Made by a program: the position numbers and the translations under genes. A DNA stretch of 64,000 nt from Undaria pinnatifida (lineage: Eukaryota > Sar > Phaeophyceae > Laminariales > Alariaceae). The stretch spans positions 1,056,501 to 1,120,500 of the forward strand of contig JABAKD010000011.1 in the NCBI GenBank assembly GCA_012845835.1, given 5' to 3'. Below are positions 22,226-35,100 of this stretch, piece after piece. The notes beneath the pieces are model-generated. The model searched no databases. It was not told the DNA's origin and worked only from the letters and a program-made list of their open reading frames with translations. How positions within the stretch are numbered: position 1 is the first letter of the stretch; each line of letters begins with the position of its first letter.

Positions 22226-25200
22226 GGCGGGTATTTACTGCGCCTTCCTTCCTTCTTTCCTTCCTTGGAGTTGGGAGGCCGCCTTGGTTTTGCCGAGCGC
22301 GACAGCGGTAGCAGCCAGATGGAGTGCGGTGTTGTCAAGCTCGTGTTGGTTTGTTCGATGAAGTTGGGTTGATTTCTGAGCCCCTTTGGGACCCAGGACC
22401 CAGGAATAATCGACCTAAAATACAGTAAGTACTTTTTTTTTCACCCGGCTAGGAAAAAAGTGTTGCAGCAGACAGTGCAATGCTAGTACATGATGGTACT
22501 GCGTGAGTGTCGCAGCCATTGTCCCCGCGCTACGCTTCTGGCACGTCTACCCGGGGAGCCCGGGCTGCTTGGCGTGGACGATGCTACAGTAGGTAGAACG
22601 AACAGCGGTGCAAGTATCTCATCGTGCTTGCGCGGTTGTGGTAAAATCTGCCTACGCTGCGCTTGGGACACATGTCCACTCCCGAGCAGCAGCCTGGTCT
22701 GCCTCGTTTGGGCGATATTATGTAGCTGTCATCATTTACCTTTCACTTTTCTTTCCCCCTCTTGCGTCCCAACAGGGGGTTTTAAGGCTGCACGGCGTCC
22801 GATTGGGGACTATCGCAGTGTTTGATTTGTACGAGAAAAAGAAGAAAGCGGCGTTTGGCACCACCAGGGTGTGGTGGTGGTGGTAGTGGTAGTGGTGGTG
22901 TTGGTGGTGGTTTATCGCGTTCTTGCGTCCCCCGCCCTCTACTTGAGATTTGCCAGAGGTAGTTTGATAAGTCGCCCGACGCGTGTCCGCTTTCCTGCGC
23001 GTGAAAAGGAGAGCTCCTTGCGGCAATGAGAACCAAAACCCTTCGCAACCCCGAACAGCGGATAGAGGGTAAAAAAAACACTTGCTGCCTGTTGCGGTGG
23101 TCCTTTTTTTTTTTTTTCGACGAAATGCAGTGCTTCTTGAAAGGCCAAAATATGTCGAAAACGCCGCCTGAACTCCGGCCGACCCTCTGCGCATCGGGGG
23201 CTCGTGACACCCCGAGTACATTGTACGCAGATGCGCGTACGCACCTCTCAGCTAAGATGTAATGGTGCATGCACGCCTGCTGTGCCAAGGGACAGCAGCG
23301 TTATATCGTGTCGGCACGTGAAGTGACCTGGAGCCAGGCTACTGTAGTAGTTGCTAAAATTTGGTCAACTCCTCGTCCGACCGCCCTACCTAACTCAGTA
23401 AGTAAGAAGTAAAATGGGGAAGAGCAAGGCAGCGCATATCGTGGGCGCTGCATTACAGTAGTGGCAAGATCTGGGACCAACCTCGAAGAGCCTCGGTAAT
23501 GCTCCAGAGTGTTTTACCTCCCCGAGTCGTGCATGAGAAGACGGTTTCGGTTCGGGGTCGTTTTTGGTTTTGGAAGCGGACAGGTCTCTTTCAGCGATTT
23601 TGTTCAAGCCCCGCGGTTTCGAGGAGGGCGGGTGCCGGTTTGTCGTGCCTCGCTATGTGTTCTCATATCGTGAGGGAGTTCGAACCAAACGGCGTCGGTC
23701 TATGCCCAGATGATTGATGATGCCAATAGCAGCTGCTTGTGTCAAATGGCGTCTTGGCCCTATCCCCCCTCTGCTCCGAAGACGCCAGAAGACGGTCAAT
23801 CACGGAAAAACGTACAGCGGTCGAGGGTGCACAACCAAGAGTTCCACACTAAAAACGTTGTAGTTTGGCGTCCATCAAGGTAAATTGTTGCAAAGTTGCC
23901 GTCACGTCTGGCAAGGGCCAAAAGTGCTGTTTCCTGACACATTTGCTCTGCCGTATTCCAACGCTTCTGGTTACCTGATGCTGGTATATCTTGTTTGAAC
24001 CAAGAACACGGTGCTTCTTTTTTTTTGCTGTTTAACACGATCTAATATTATTGTCGTTAGTTTAGCGTGTCAACAGCATTAAAGGTGAGAGGGGGGTGCT
24101 ACAGGCGGCAACATGTTCAAGTATATACGCAAAAAGGATGGAAGCAAAAGGGGTGGGGAAAATGTAGCATTAAAAACACGGCGTCACACGTTGTTGATTT
24201 GTGTATATGGCGGTCCTTATGTTTCCGTCCGAGATAGTTGGTGCCTGCAAGCTGGTCTAGGTTCATTGCGGCTCACGAGAGAATCTTCTCTGCGACCATT
24301 GGAAAGCCTCCTATGAAGTATCGACCAACCTGACGCCACCTCATTTCGCTGGCGCTGCATTACAGAAAATCAAGTACGAGCGCTCAGCGTGGACCGTCTG
24401 CCAGGAACGAAAAACATGTCTTAAGACGCTCACCAACGCGATTTTCGCAAAAACCAGGTCAAAATTATTCCGCTCTTGTTTAGCCCCAAACCCGTGGGTG
24501 CCGTTTAACTTTGCTTGCAGCCACAGCTATTAATAAGTCATCAACACTACACTACAACGCTCCGTACAGATGCCCCAACTTCTGACACGGCCGGCGGAAC
24601 GACGAATCGTCTTTCTTTTTTAGCGTCGATATTTTGATAAGTCAGGTTGAAGCCAAAATTGTTAGATGTGCATCACAGGAACAACTCCAAGGGCTGTCAA
24701 TATACGGGCGAGTGAAATGCATGCACAAAAGGACACCGTGAAGTTAGCTACAAACCTCAGCATAGTAGTCTCAAAACATCCTTGATCAACAAGCTGGAAG
24801 ACGGAACGGTTCCCAGGAACATATCCTTGGCAGTTAAAATTACGGGCACCACATCATTCCCAATCAGAAAATACTTGTAAAAAGTTGACCAAAGCAGCAA
24901 GGGTGAAGCCATCCACGTCAAAAAAAAAAGAGCATCGTACATATATATCGAGTACATTTTTCATTTTTTAATAATACATATACGTGGACAATGAAAAACA
25001 CCATCGACACAGGAAGCGACGTCACCTTGAATGGGTATCACGTGTAATCCAGGCCTTTTACATCAATCAGGACACGTCCTTTACCAAAATTGACCAATCA
25101 AAAAGTAGCAATGCGAGAACAGGCCAATCAAAAGATTGCGGGCACGAAAATCCCGTTCCATGTATTGGCAAAAAACACCCACTTTCTACATACTTTCTAC

Positions 25201-26191
25201 ATATGCACACCAAGAAAATTGAGAAATTTTACAACCACGATCCGAAAATGTAAGGACCGTTTCAACGGCACTTACATTTCCGGAGACGCGTGCTACGACA
25301 GAGGTGCACCACTTTCTTCTGAGGTTCTTCAATTTGGGAGCTTAATCTTGACCACTTACAAAAAACTACACAACGTGAATCGCGCAAAATTAAATGGCCT
25401 ATTATTATTTTTTTTTCCGGCGATTTTGGGCTAAGGAGCGGGGTCATTCAGAAAACAAAATAGCCAAAAAAAGGTATACCTCTAGTCTATGGTAGCACGC
25501 GTCAATAACAGGGTGTTCACATCAACCCTTTTAGCACCGCACTCCCGACATGGGTACAACACACTTAGAGTTAGACTAGTAAAGAAAAATAGGGGTTGGA
25601 AATGGGGTACGTATCAAACAGGTCGTTGGATCTGTAAACAGTCCTTTACATTTCCGGACGTAGTGTTATCAACCAGGTCGTTGGGCCTTCTACCCTTGCA
25701 ATCGGGCAGTCGCTAACGATCACAAACCAAACCCCAGCCGCAGGTCAGAGTTTCTTTGGTTTATTGTTAGCGGTGGCCCCAGCAATCTTCTCGCAGGGGG
25801 CCAGTCCTGGGATCGCCTTTTTACAGCTGCAAAACCACCCAATACTAACTCCACGTAGTCTGTCCGTCAAAAAACGGCTGTAGTACTACAAGGGTTGAGC
25901 GTTGCGGCGTCATCCGCGAGAACCTTTTGTCAGTAGCAGTGGGCGGTACCCCTATAGTGCCGCTATGTGCCAGCCCAATATGCCGGCACTGTTCAGGCCA
26001 CCGGCACTATTAAGAATAGGGTCATATATAAGAGCTCCAGTGATGCCGAACGATTCACCGGCACTATATCGGCAATATGCACTATTCAACCGACACTATA
26101 TCGGCAGTATACAATACTCAACCGGCACTGTATCGGCAATAGGCACTATGCAACCGGCACCATTGGGAGCCCCCTACTTGAAAAAAAAACG

Positions 26192-29100
26192 TCAGAGTTT
26201 AGGGGTGGCCCCAGCAACCTGCTCGCAGAGGGTCCGCATTTCGAGCAAGGCCACCTGCACGTGGTGGCACAGCCCGGCCGACCAGCCCTCCGGCCGGCGT
26301 CGGCACGCCACCGTAAATAGCAGCGACCGCTTCTTGATGGAGTACGCCACGCCCACGCCTGCATCGCCGAGCATTCAGCGTGAGGGTTTTGAAGCGGCGG
26401 ATGGGTGGGTGGGTGGGTAGGTGGGTGGGTCGGTGGGTGCATGGATGGGTGGGTGGGTGTAAACAGCGGCGGCCGCTTCTTGATGGAGTGCGCCACGCCC
26501 ACGCCTGAGCCGTCGAGCTTTCAACGTGGAGGTTTCGAGGCGGCGGGCGGTGGGTTAAACCTTTGGTTACTACCAGGTATTGCACTGCAAACATTATCAA
26601 ACATTAATTGCAGTTAGTTTTCGACAAAAAGGGGTTAAGGCGTTCAATAAAAAAAAGGGTTTAAGGCGGCGGGCGGGCGGGCGGGCGGGCGGGCGGGCGG
26701 GCGGGCGGGTGGGTGGGGTGGCGGGGGCTGCTGAAACACTTGTTGCCTATGCAGGGGCAGTCCCGTACCGAACATCCGGTAAAACGAAACTTGTCACATT
26801 TTTTGCGAATTTTTTGTTCGTGGAGTGGGGGGGCAAGTGGGGGTATATATACCCCCGCCTAGTTTTTTGTTTTGTAGCCGAACGAAGGGGCAGGAAAAAT
26901 GAGCCCGCGGGAGGTGCCCGCGAGTGCCCCAACCTGCCTCAAATTGAATTATAACGCGCTGGGAAGAAGACGCCCGAAGCCCATGCGGAGCACTTGCACA
27001 TTTTGTGTTTATTGTCGGGCCCGGTATTGGAGTCGACGGCACTTTGCCATGGGAGCGGGCAGAAGAATCTCCCCCTCTACGACAAGTTGGGGGGGGTATG
27101 CCCCCGCATTTCTACTGTGTGTATATGCTACCTCTTTGCGAGCATTAATTCCCCCCTTTTGACCGAAAAACATATCCTTTTTGGCCACTTCGGGTAGCCC
27201 GAAAAGTACGTACTGGTATTATATAAAAGTATTAGAAACCCGTCGGTTGTGAGATTGATAAATTTAGGGTCGATACTCATCTTTGCAAGCTGCGAGATAC
27301 ACCGGCCGCTCGTTTTTACACATGTATAAATTATCTTTTGAATACATAATATCATGACTCCTATTTTATACTACAGCAGTGAACGGGCAGTTCTCAAAAA
27401 AGAATATACATACCTCCCGTCTTCTTAGCCAAAAATCCTGAAGAAGGCAACATAACAAAAAGCCTCACCGTCCGGCACCACTTCTCCCCAGCCCCAGCTG
27501 TCGAACATCTCGTGCGTCAAGTGGCTGGTGCTCATCCTCCAGTGCTTGGAACGCGCGTAAACAGGGTCGTTGAACACCGGGGATGACTCGCCTGCGGGAA
27601 AAAATGCGAACGCACGGTGGGCAAACACACGGAAAAAGAAAGAACGACGGACGTCTTACGATAGAGGTTCACCTTGAAGTTTTCCTCCTCTCCTCCCTTG
27701 ACAAAATTACTCTTACACATCACCCAAAAACCCAAGTATTGAGAGAACTCACGCTATCGCTATAGTGGGACCCGAAGGACGCGCCAGCTAGCGCTGGGTT
27801 GCGAAAACAACTGAGTTAAATCGACACACGACGAATACGTGCGAGTGTGGTGAGCTTAACCTTTAGTTTTCCCCATCCGCGGGAGGATAATAATAAAAAA
27901 AAAAAAAAAAAGAGCGAAACTGAAAATACAACTCGGTAAGCATTCCCATGGCCTAGACATACTACAACCACGTGTTATTGTAACGCGTAAAACGTCATGC
28001 CAACGGAACTGGGTTACGAAGCTCCGTCCGTCAGAAACTTCCTTTAGGGTCGAAAGTGTTTCTGCTGTCATGGTAGCACGCGTCCATGCGACCCCGTTTG
28101 TCAACAGTCAATCTGATGCCAGAAGGAGACGCAGAGAGGCGGAGGGGAGGGGGGGGGGAGGAGGGAGGCATCCCACGGCAAGCGATCCGCCGACAGGAGT
28201 ATACGAGTGAACGCAAAACGAGCGCCCCATTTGGCGGAGGGGGAGGGGGGGGGGAAGCATTTGCATGCCGGCCGAGAACCAACGGTGTCCACAACATCGA
28301 AACACTACTCGTAAAAAAAGATCAGCTCATGGAATGGCGTACCAGGCTTAACGGTGTAAGTAAAAAAAGACCACATTTTTTTTTCGATGGAAAAACATAT
28401 CATGAGCAACCGATACGATGCGATACGATTTGATGGGATTTTCTCCTCACTCACCGATAGCAAGCGACTTGGCGAGCCCAAACATGTGGCGGTCCACATC
28501 CTTGCCCTGGGGGGGTAGAAGGGGGGCGGGCGTTCATTGGTCGGTGCGCGCGGAGACATTTGCGCCCAACGACAACAAGAAGGCCGACGGAAAGACACAT
28601 GATACAATAGAGGAGCATAATGTTTTCCCGGCAAGGGTGGGTGCCTACTTGAGGAGCTAGCTCTATGCCTCACCCAAAAGTGTATTCGTTTTGAGAAAAA
28701 TGAAAGCGCAACCCGACGAAAAAGTTATCATGGCCTAGGTAGGGCAAAACAACAACAATTTTTTGCAAAACAAGGATTACGTTTCGACGAATTTGTGTTC
28801 AAGATGGGTTAAGGAGCCCTGCCATCCAGAAAATAATTTGGTCAAAAAGTGCTACCTCTATCCTATCAATAGCACGCGTCCGAAACGAAGAATACCAACG
28901 GTAACAAGACGGTGGATGACAACAGCAATCCCAACGGTAACAAAATAAAGTCAATGGGAACAAGAAGGCCAACCGTAACAAGCAGCAATGACCTCAACGG
29001 TAACAAAATATTCCAACGGCCACCCCTATCGCCAATAAAGTAAGCTATCTTATCGGCAGAGCTCCGTACATAATCCATAATTGATCTTTACAGCAGAAAG

Positions 29101-32100
29101 AACAATTAAATAGTATCAATAAGCCTAATATATTTGCTTGTCACCCACCTCGGCCGCGCTCCTTGCATACTCTACGTGAGCAGCAGCCGCCTCCCGCAGG
29201 AGTTCCAAGCGGCGTGCGGTCGGCCTCCGGTCGCTCTTGTCCTCCATCGCTAGCACCCACGCTTTCACCGCGCTCGACAGGACGCGCACGCACGCCGTCC
29301 GCCCGTGGAGAAACTTGCGGACCTGCGCCGGCTCGTACGTTGCCCAGAACTCGCCTAAACGTAAAGACATTGCAGAAAATGTTTCAAAGATGTCAGCTGT
29401 GAGGCCGATTAACCAACCACCCAATTAACCAACCAACCAATCAACCAATCAACCAATCAACCAACCAACCAATCAACCAATCCATCAATCAACCACTAGA
29501 GAATCAATCAGCCAGCCAACCAACCAACCAACCAATCAACCAACCAACCAACCAGTCAACCAACCAACCAACCAACCAACCAAACCAACCAAACCAACCA
29601 ATCCATTAATCCACCAATCCATCAATCCACCAACCCATCAATCATTAACCAACCAACCAACCAACCAACCAACCAACCAACCAACCAACCAACCAGCGAA
29701 CCAACCAGTCAACCAACCAGTCAACCAACCAACCAACCAACCAAACCAACCAAACCAACCAGTCCATCGATCCACCAATCCATCAATCCACCAATCCACC
29801 AACCATTAACCAGTCAACCAACCAACCAACCAACCAAACCAACCAAACCAACCAGTCCATCGATCCACCAATCCATCAATCCACCAATCCACCAACCATT
29901 AACCAGTCAACCAACCAACCAACCAACCAACCAACCAACTAACCAATCAACCAACCATTCAACCAACCAACCAACCAATCAACCAACCAACCAACCAAAC
30001 CAACCAAACCAAACCAACCAAACCAAACCAACCAAACGAAACCAACCAACCAGCCAAACAACCAACCAATGACCGATTGAGATATTGTACACACATTTCA
30101 AAAAGATCAGTTGTGAGGTCGACCGATTCGTAGAGAAAAATGGTCAACAAATGCACGTGGGGGAGGGGGGGGGGGGGGGGAGGGGAGACGCGACAGGGAA
30201 CGTTGGAATGTTGACGTTTGGGCTGTTACACCCAGCGGACAGATCAGATTCCCACATACTTCATCGTATAGATACTGTAGATATTTCGGGGCAGATAGCC
30301 GCCTGACCTGCAGGATCTGCGTGATCTGTAGATATATCGGGGCAGATAGCCGCCTGACCTGCAGGATCTGCGTGATCTGTAGATATATCGGGGCAGATAG
30401 CCGCCTGACCTACAGAATCTGCGTGGTCTGTAGATATTTCGGGGCAGATAGCCGCCTGACCTGCAGGATCCGCGTGATGTACAAGTAGATAGATTCATCA
30501 TTTCCGTGCGAGGTGGATCGATTCGATCGATCTGTGCCAAACGGGGTGCACCCAAATTTTCTTCGGCTCCTCTCTTGAGGACCTGTCCACCTCATCACCT
30601 CATCACCTCTCACAAACAATAAGCTGCTTGAGTAAGTACCAGGTACGTACTACAGTAGTAGATACGCTTTGTTCGAGGAAAATCCCATGGCCTCTTACTA
30701 GGTGTAGCTTGAGTAAGTACCAGCTATGTACTAAAGTAGCAGATGCGCTTTGTTCCAGGAAAAACCCCATGGCCTATTAATAGGTGCTACTGTAGGTACT
30801 ACTACTACTATTAATATGTGTTATCAGGTGTTATTAGGTGCCGTTATATAATAATAATACCAGGTAGGTGCTATTAGGTGATGTTAGGTACTATGATATT
30901 AGCTGCTTCTAGCTGCTATTAGGTGCTATAAGGTGCTAAGACGTACTGCTAGGTGCTAATAGGTGCTATTAGGTACTGTGAGGTACTGTGAGGTGCTGTT
31001 AGGTGCTGTTAGGTGCTAATAGGTGCTGTTAGGTGCTATTAGGTGCTGTTAGGTGCTAGGTGATATCAGGCATTATTAGGTGTTTAATAGGTGCTGTTAG
31101 GTGCTACTGGGTGCTAGTAGGTGCTATTAGGTGCTGTTAGGTGCTAGTAGGTGCTAGTAGGTACAAGTAGGTACTACTACAGTAGGTACTATCAGGTGCT
31201 AATATTAATAGGTACTACTACGTGCTATTAGATGCGGTTAGGTGCTATTAGGGTTAGGTACCCAATAGGTATTATTAAGTGCTATTAGGTGACCTAATAG
31301 TACCTACCCCTATTGGGTACTATTAGGTACTACTATTAGGTACTATTAGGTGCTATTAGGAACTATCAGGGGCTATTAGGTACTATTAGGTGCTATTAGG
31401 TACTAGCAGGTATTAGGCACTAATAATGCTAAGTGCTACCGGTATATATTAGGCACTATTAGGTACCATTTGGTACTATTAATATTAGGTACTATTACGT
31501 ATGACACTGCTAGGTACTACTAGGTACTATATAATACTACTATTAATAGGTGCTAGGTGTTATTAGCTGCTATTGGGTGATAGTAGGTACTATTGGGTAC
31601 TGCTATTAATAGGTATATTTTGAGGTATCATATGGATATATAAGGAATGGGATCCCCACGATTCTGGAAAGTTCCTCCTTGATGAGCATGATGAGGAGTT
31701 CCGTCACGTCACGCCCGTCGTATATTATAAAAATAAAAATACACCCAGCTGTGAGATCGAAGATTTCGTCGAAACTCATCTTTGCAAGCTGTGTGTGATA
31801 CTCCGATCGCGCGTATTACCGGGTGTTTGTCATCAATAAGGATACAGGTCAGCGACTCCCCTTGAAACTACGGTGTAGTTTGTACCTGGGTCAACAGGGT
31901 GATGCTGGTCAGTCTGTGCGCGGAAACTATAAAAACAGTTCAAGAGGGGGACAACATCTGACAGCTGCGGAAGGAAATGCATCAGTTTATCAAGTGTATC
32001 CTGTAAGTCATCTAACCGGCGAGGGGAGGGCGGAGATTTCAAGGGCGCCGGGGTTTGAACAAGAGGGAGCGGTGGGGGGGGGGGGGGGCGACAGGCAACT

Positions 32101-35100
32101 TAATCTGTGCGCGGAAACTATAAATCCTTCAAGGGGACAAATCTGACGGTTTTGGAAAGAATGCACCAGTTTACCATGTATATCCTGTAAGTCGTACAAC
32201 CAGTGAGGAGAGGGCGGAGTGTTCGAAAGGGGGGGGGGGGGGGGATTTCCAATAGCTTTAGGTCGCATAAATGTATATCTGTTAGGAGCTTGCCATACGC
32301 GTGATGCTAGGCGATGGTGCGGGTGGTGGGGAAGGAGGGGGCGTTGGGGGGGGGGGGGGGTATGAATTGGAGCTACGGCATGGATGGCTATAGCACGCGC
32401 CCGCATCCATTCTGTCGCAGGCATCGGGTCTCGCTCGAGAACCACCAACTGTCTTGACTCACCTGTCATCTTGTAGACCGCGAGCTGAAGAGCCATCTGC
32501 ACGAACGCATCTGGGCTGAACTTGAACGTCTTTATGCCACTGGCGCCGTAGCCGGTGAACTCCAGGACCGTCATCTGCATCACACCGACATGCACGGACG
32601 GCCCAGGGAGAGAATCGTTAAACCACACATTCCTTTTTCTTTTTCTTTTTGCTCATCCCGTTCAACGTTAATCTTCGCACTTTTCATTTCTCCTTCTCCC
32701 TCCCTACCCGTCACTCGCGTAAGAGGTCACTAAGCAGGCTCTTATCCCCCCCCTCCCCACCACGGTATGCGCCTTCGTTTTTATCGCGGAAATATTTCAG
32801 CTATTTCTTCCCTCGTCAACTCGCATCGAATGTGCCTATTATTAACAAATGTTAACATCATTTATTACTGGATTACTAGCGAGTGTATGTTTCTAGTTTT
32901 CACGGCGCCAAATCACCAGGGCTGTCCTCGTCGATTTTACCGCGGTAAAATTACCGCAATTTAACCACGGTTGGTGGTAAATGCCGCGATTCCGTGAATT
33001 GCCGTGGTTTCCGCTTGCCGCGGAAGCGTGCCGTGCAGATGCCATGATATCTTATTACTGTACCGCGACTGCCGTGGTTTTCGTTTACTGCGGAAGCGTG
33101 CCGTGCAAATGCCGTGCTTTTTTATTGCCGTACGGCGACTGCCGTGGTTTTCGTTTACCGCGGAAGCGTGTGCTGATTTCTGATTATTACTGTGCCACGA
33201 TCTACCGTATTAGAACTTTATGCCGAGCACAGCGATGGAGATTCCAAGGTCGTGTTCTGTAGGGTACGCACAAACCATACCCGGGATATTTATCCAGGGT
33301 ATTACCCTACAAAGAACTTCTGTAAGTTCTGTAGGACATTCATACCCGTACCCGGAACTTCTGGAAGTTGTGTACGACATTCATCCCCGTACCCGTAACT
33401 TCTGGAAGTTTGGTACGCCAGTGCCACAAATACGCGGGGTACGGGTATATAATATTTTTTTAACTTATGTGAGTTCTGTGCGCCCGTGCCACAATACCCG
33501 GAACTTCTGTGAGATCTGTAACACTTCCGTACCTTACCCGGAACTTCTACCTGTTGCGTATTGTCGATGTTTTTTTCCAATTGGAATAATAGTTAGATCT
33601 GCCGTGACGGCAATGCAGCTACCGTCATTGTCTTGAACTATCCTCTGTGTTTCGGTAGTTTCGCTTCTTTGTCGCGGCACTTGGATTCTATCGAGCTAGT
33701 GGAAAAATGTGGGCTTGCGACCGCCATTATTTAATTTGAAGCACCACAGCCGGGGTACGCTATGGTATGGTATGATCTGTTACAGCGCAGTATAGCAGTG
33801 AGCGCGGCTGTTGCCCCGGTCCCCACTCGTTGAGGTTCACGATTTATCGCTTCTCTCGGTGGTGGTTTTGTCGATAATTCATAATTCCCTTAAAGCTACG
33901 ACAGATTGCCTCGGGGGCATTGGCCCAGTGAGAACATGCCATGCAAGTTGGATTGAATCCTCCACTTCAAAACGAACTCCCCCCCGAGGGGGTGTGCATT
34001 TACTCGCGTATTCCCCGCACCCGAACTTCTGCAAGTTCTGTAGGACACTCATACCCGTACCCGGAACTTCTGTGAGTTCTGTACGCCCGTGCCACAATAC
34101 CCGGAACTTCTGGAAGTTATGAAAGACTTCCATACCCGTACCCGAACTTCTGTTAGTTATATAGGACATTCATACCCGTACCCAGAACTTCTGTGAGTTC
34201 TGTACACCCCGTGCCACAATACCCGGGGTACGGGCACAGCACCTTTTGTACCCGCCCGGAACTTCTGTGAGTTTTGTACGCCCGTGCCACAATACCCGAA
34301 ACTTCTGGAAGTTCTGTAACACTTTCATACCCGTACCCGAAACTTCTGGAAGTTCTGTAAGCCTCCCATACCCTCACCCGGAATCCACAAACCCTACAGA
34401 ACATAACCTTGCAGATTTCGGCCTGGCGGGTCTTCAAATGAGGGATGGAATCCCCCGCCTGCGCATATCTTCGCTCTGCGTATCTACCTTTGGTTTTCAA
34501 GCATGTTCTTCAAGTATAATACCTGGTTTGATTCAAGTTTTAAATTTCATGATTTATGATTTCATGATTCCAATACAATGTAGTCCTGGTACCAGGTAGT
34601 ACTGGGATAGTTTTTCGATTGTATTCACATGCCCCTGTGTTTTGAGTATGTCGGCTTTTGTTTGGCGTTTGGTTCTGGTGGATTGCCGGTCCCTTTACGC
34701 AGCCGATTCGCTGCTCCGGGGTCTTTACAGCTTTGGAGCGGCTATTTTGCGCGTATTGTACTTGAGTATTAACTTTTTCTAATTTCTCATATACTGGTAC
34801 GGTGCTCGATTTTTGGTTTGCGTGTCGTTTTGTTGTCTACAGCAGTTACTTTTGCAACTTTTGTGTATTATTAATATATACATATTTCGCACCTCGTGCA
34901 TTGATGGAGTTAGCATATATATAAGGGGAGTCGCCGTCCTATATCCTTGCTTCCATATGACGACTGTCTCTGCTACTAACAAGCGGCTCCTCACAAGTGG
35001 AGGGGTGCAACTGGTCGCGACCGCGCTGATCGATACCTATCATGACGCATTGCGGAGACTGTGACCCGAGCAGGTGTGCCGAGGGGTTTTTAAGATGTTG

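Larger units (their letters stand above)
21009..26191. other. Intergenic region between convergent H2A and carnitine acyltransferase genes
   Basis: No gene recognised. Holds two tandem arrays (21047-21255, 21725-22225), a (TGG)n tract at 22868-22912, a duplicated GGCCCCAGCAA...CTCGCAG stretch at 25774-25803 that matches 26206-26228 (the end of the acyltransferase last exon), and a GGCACTATATCGG repeat (25945-26165). The 24100-25400 part is AT-rich with no strong feature. Confidence 0.5.
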
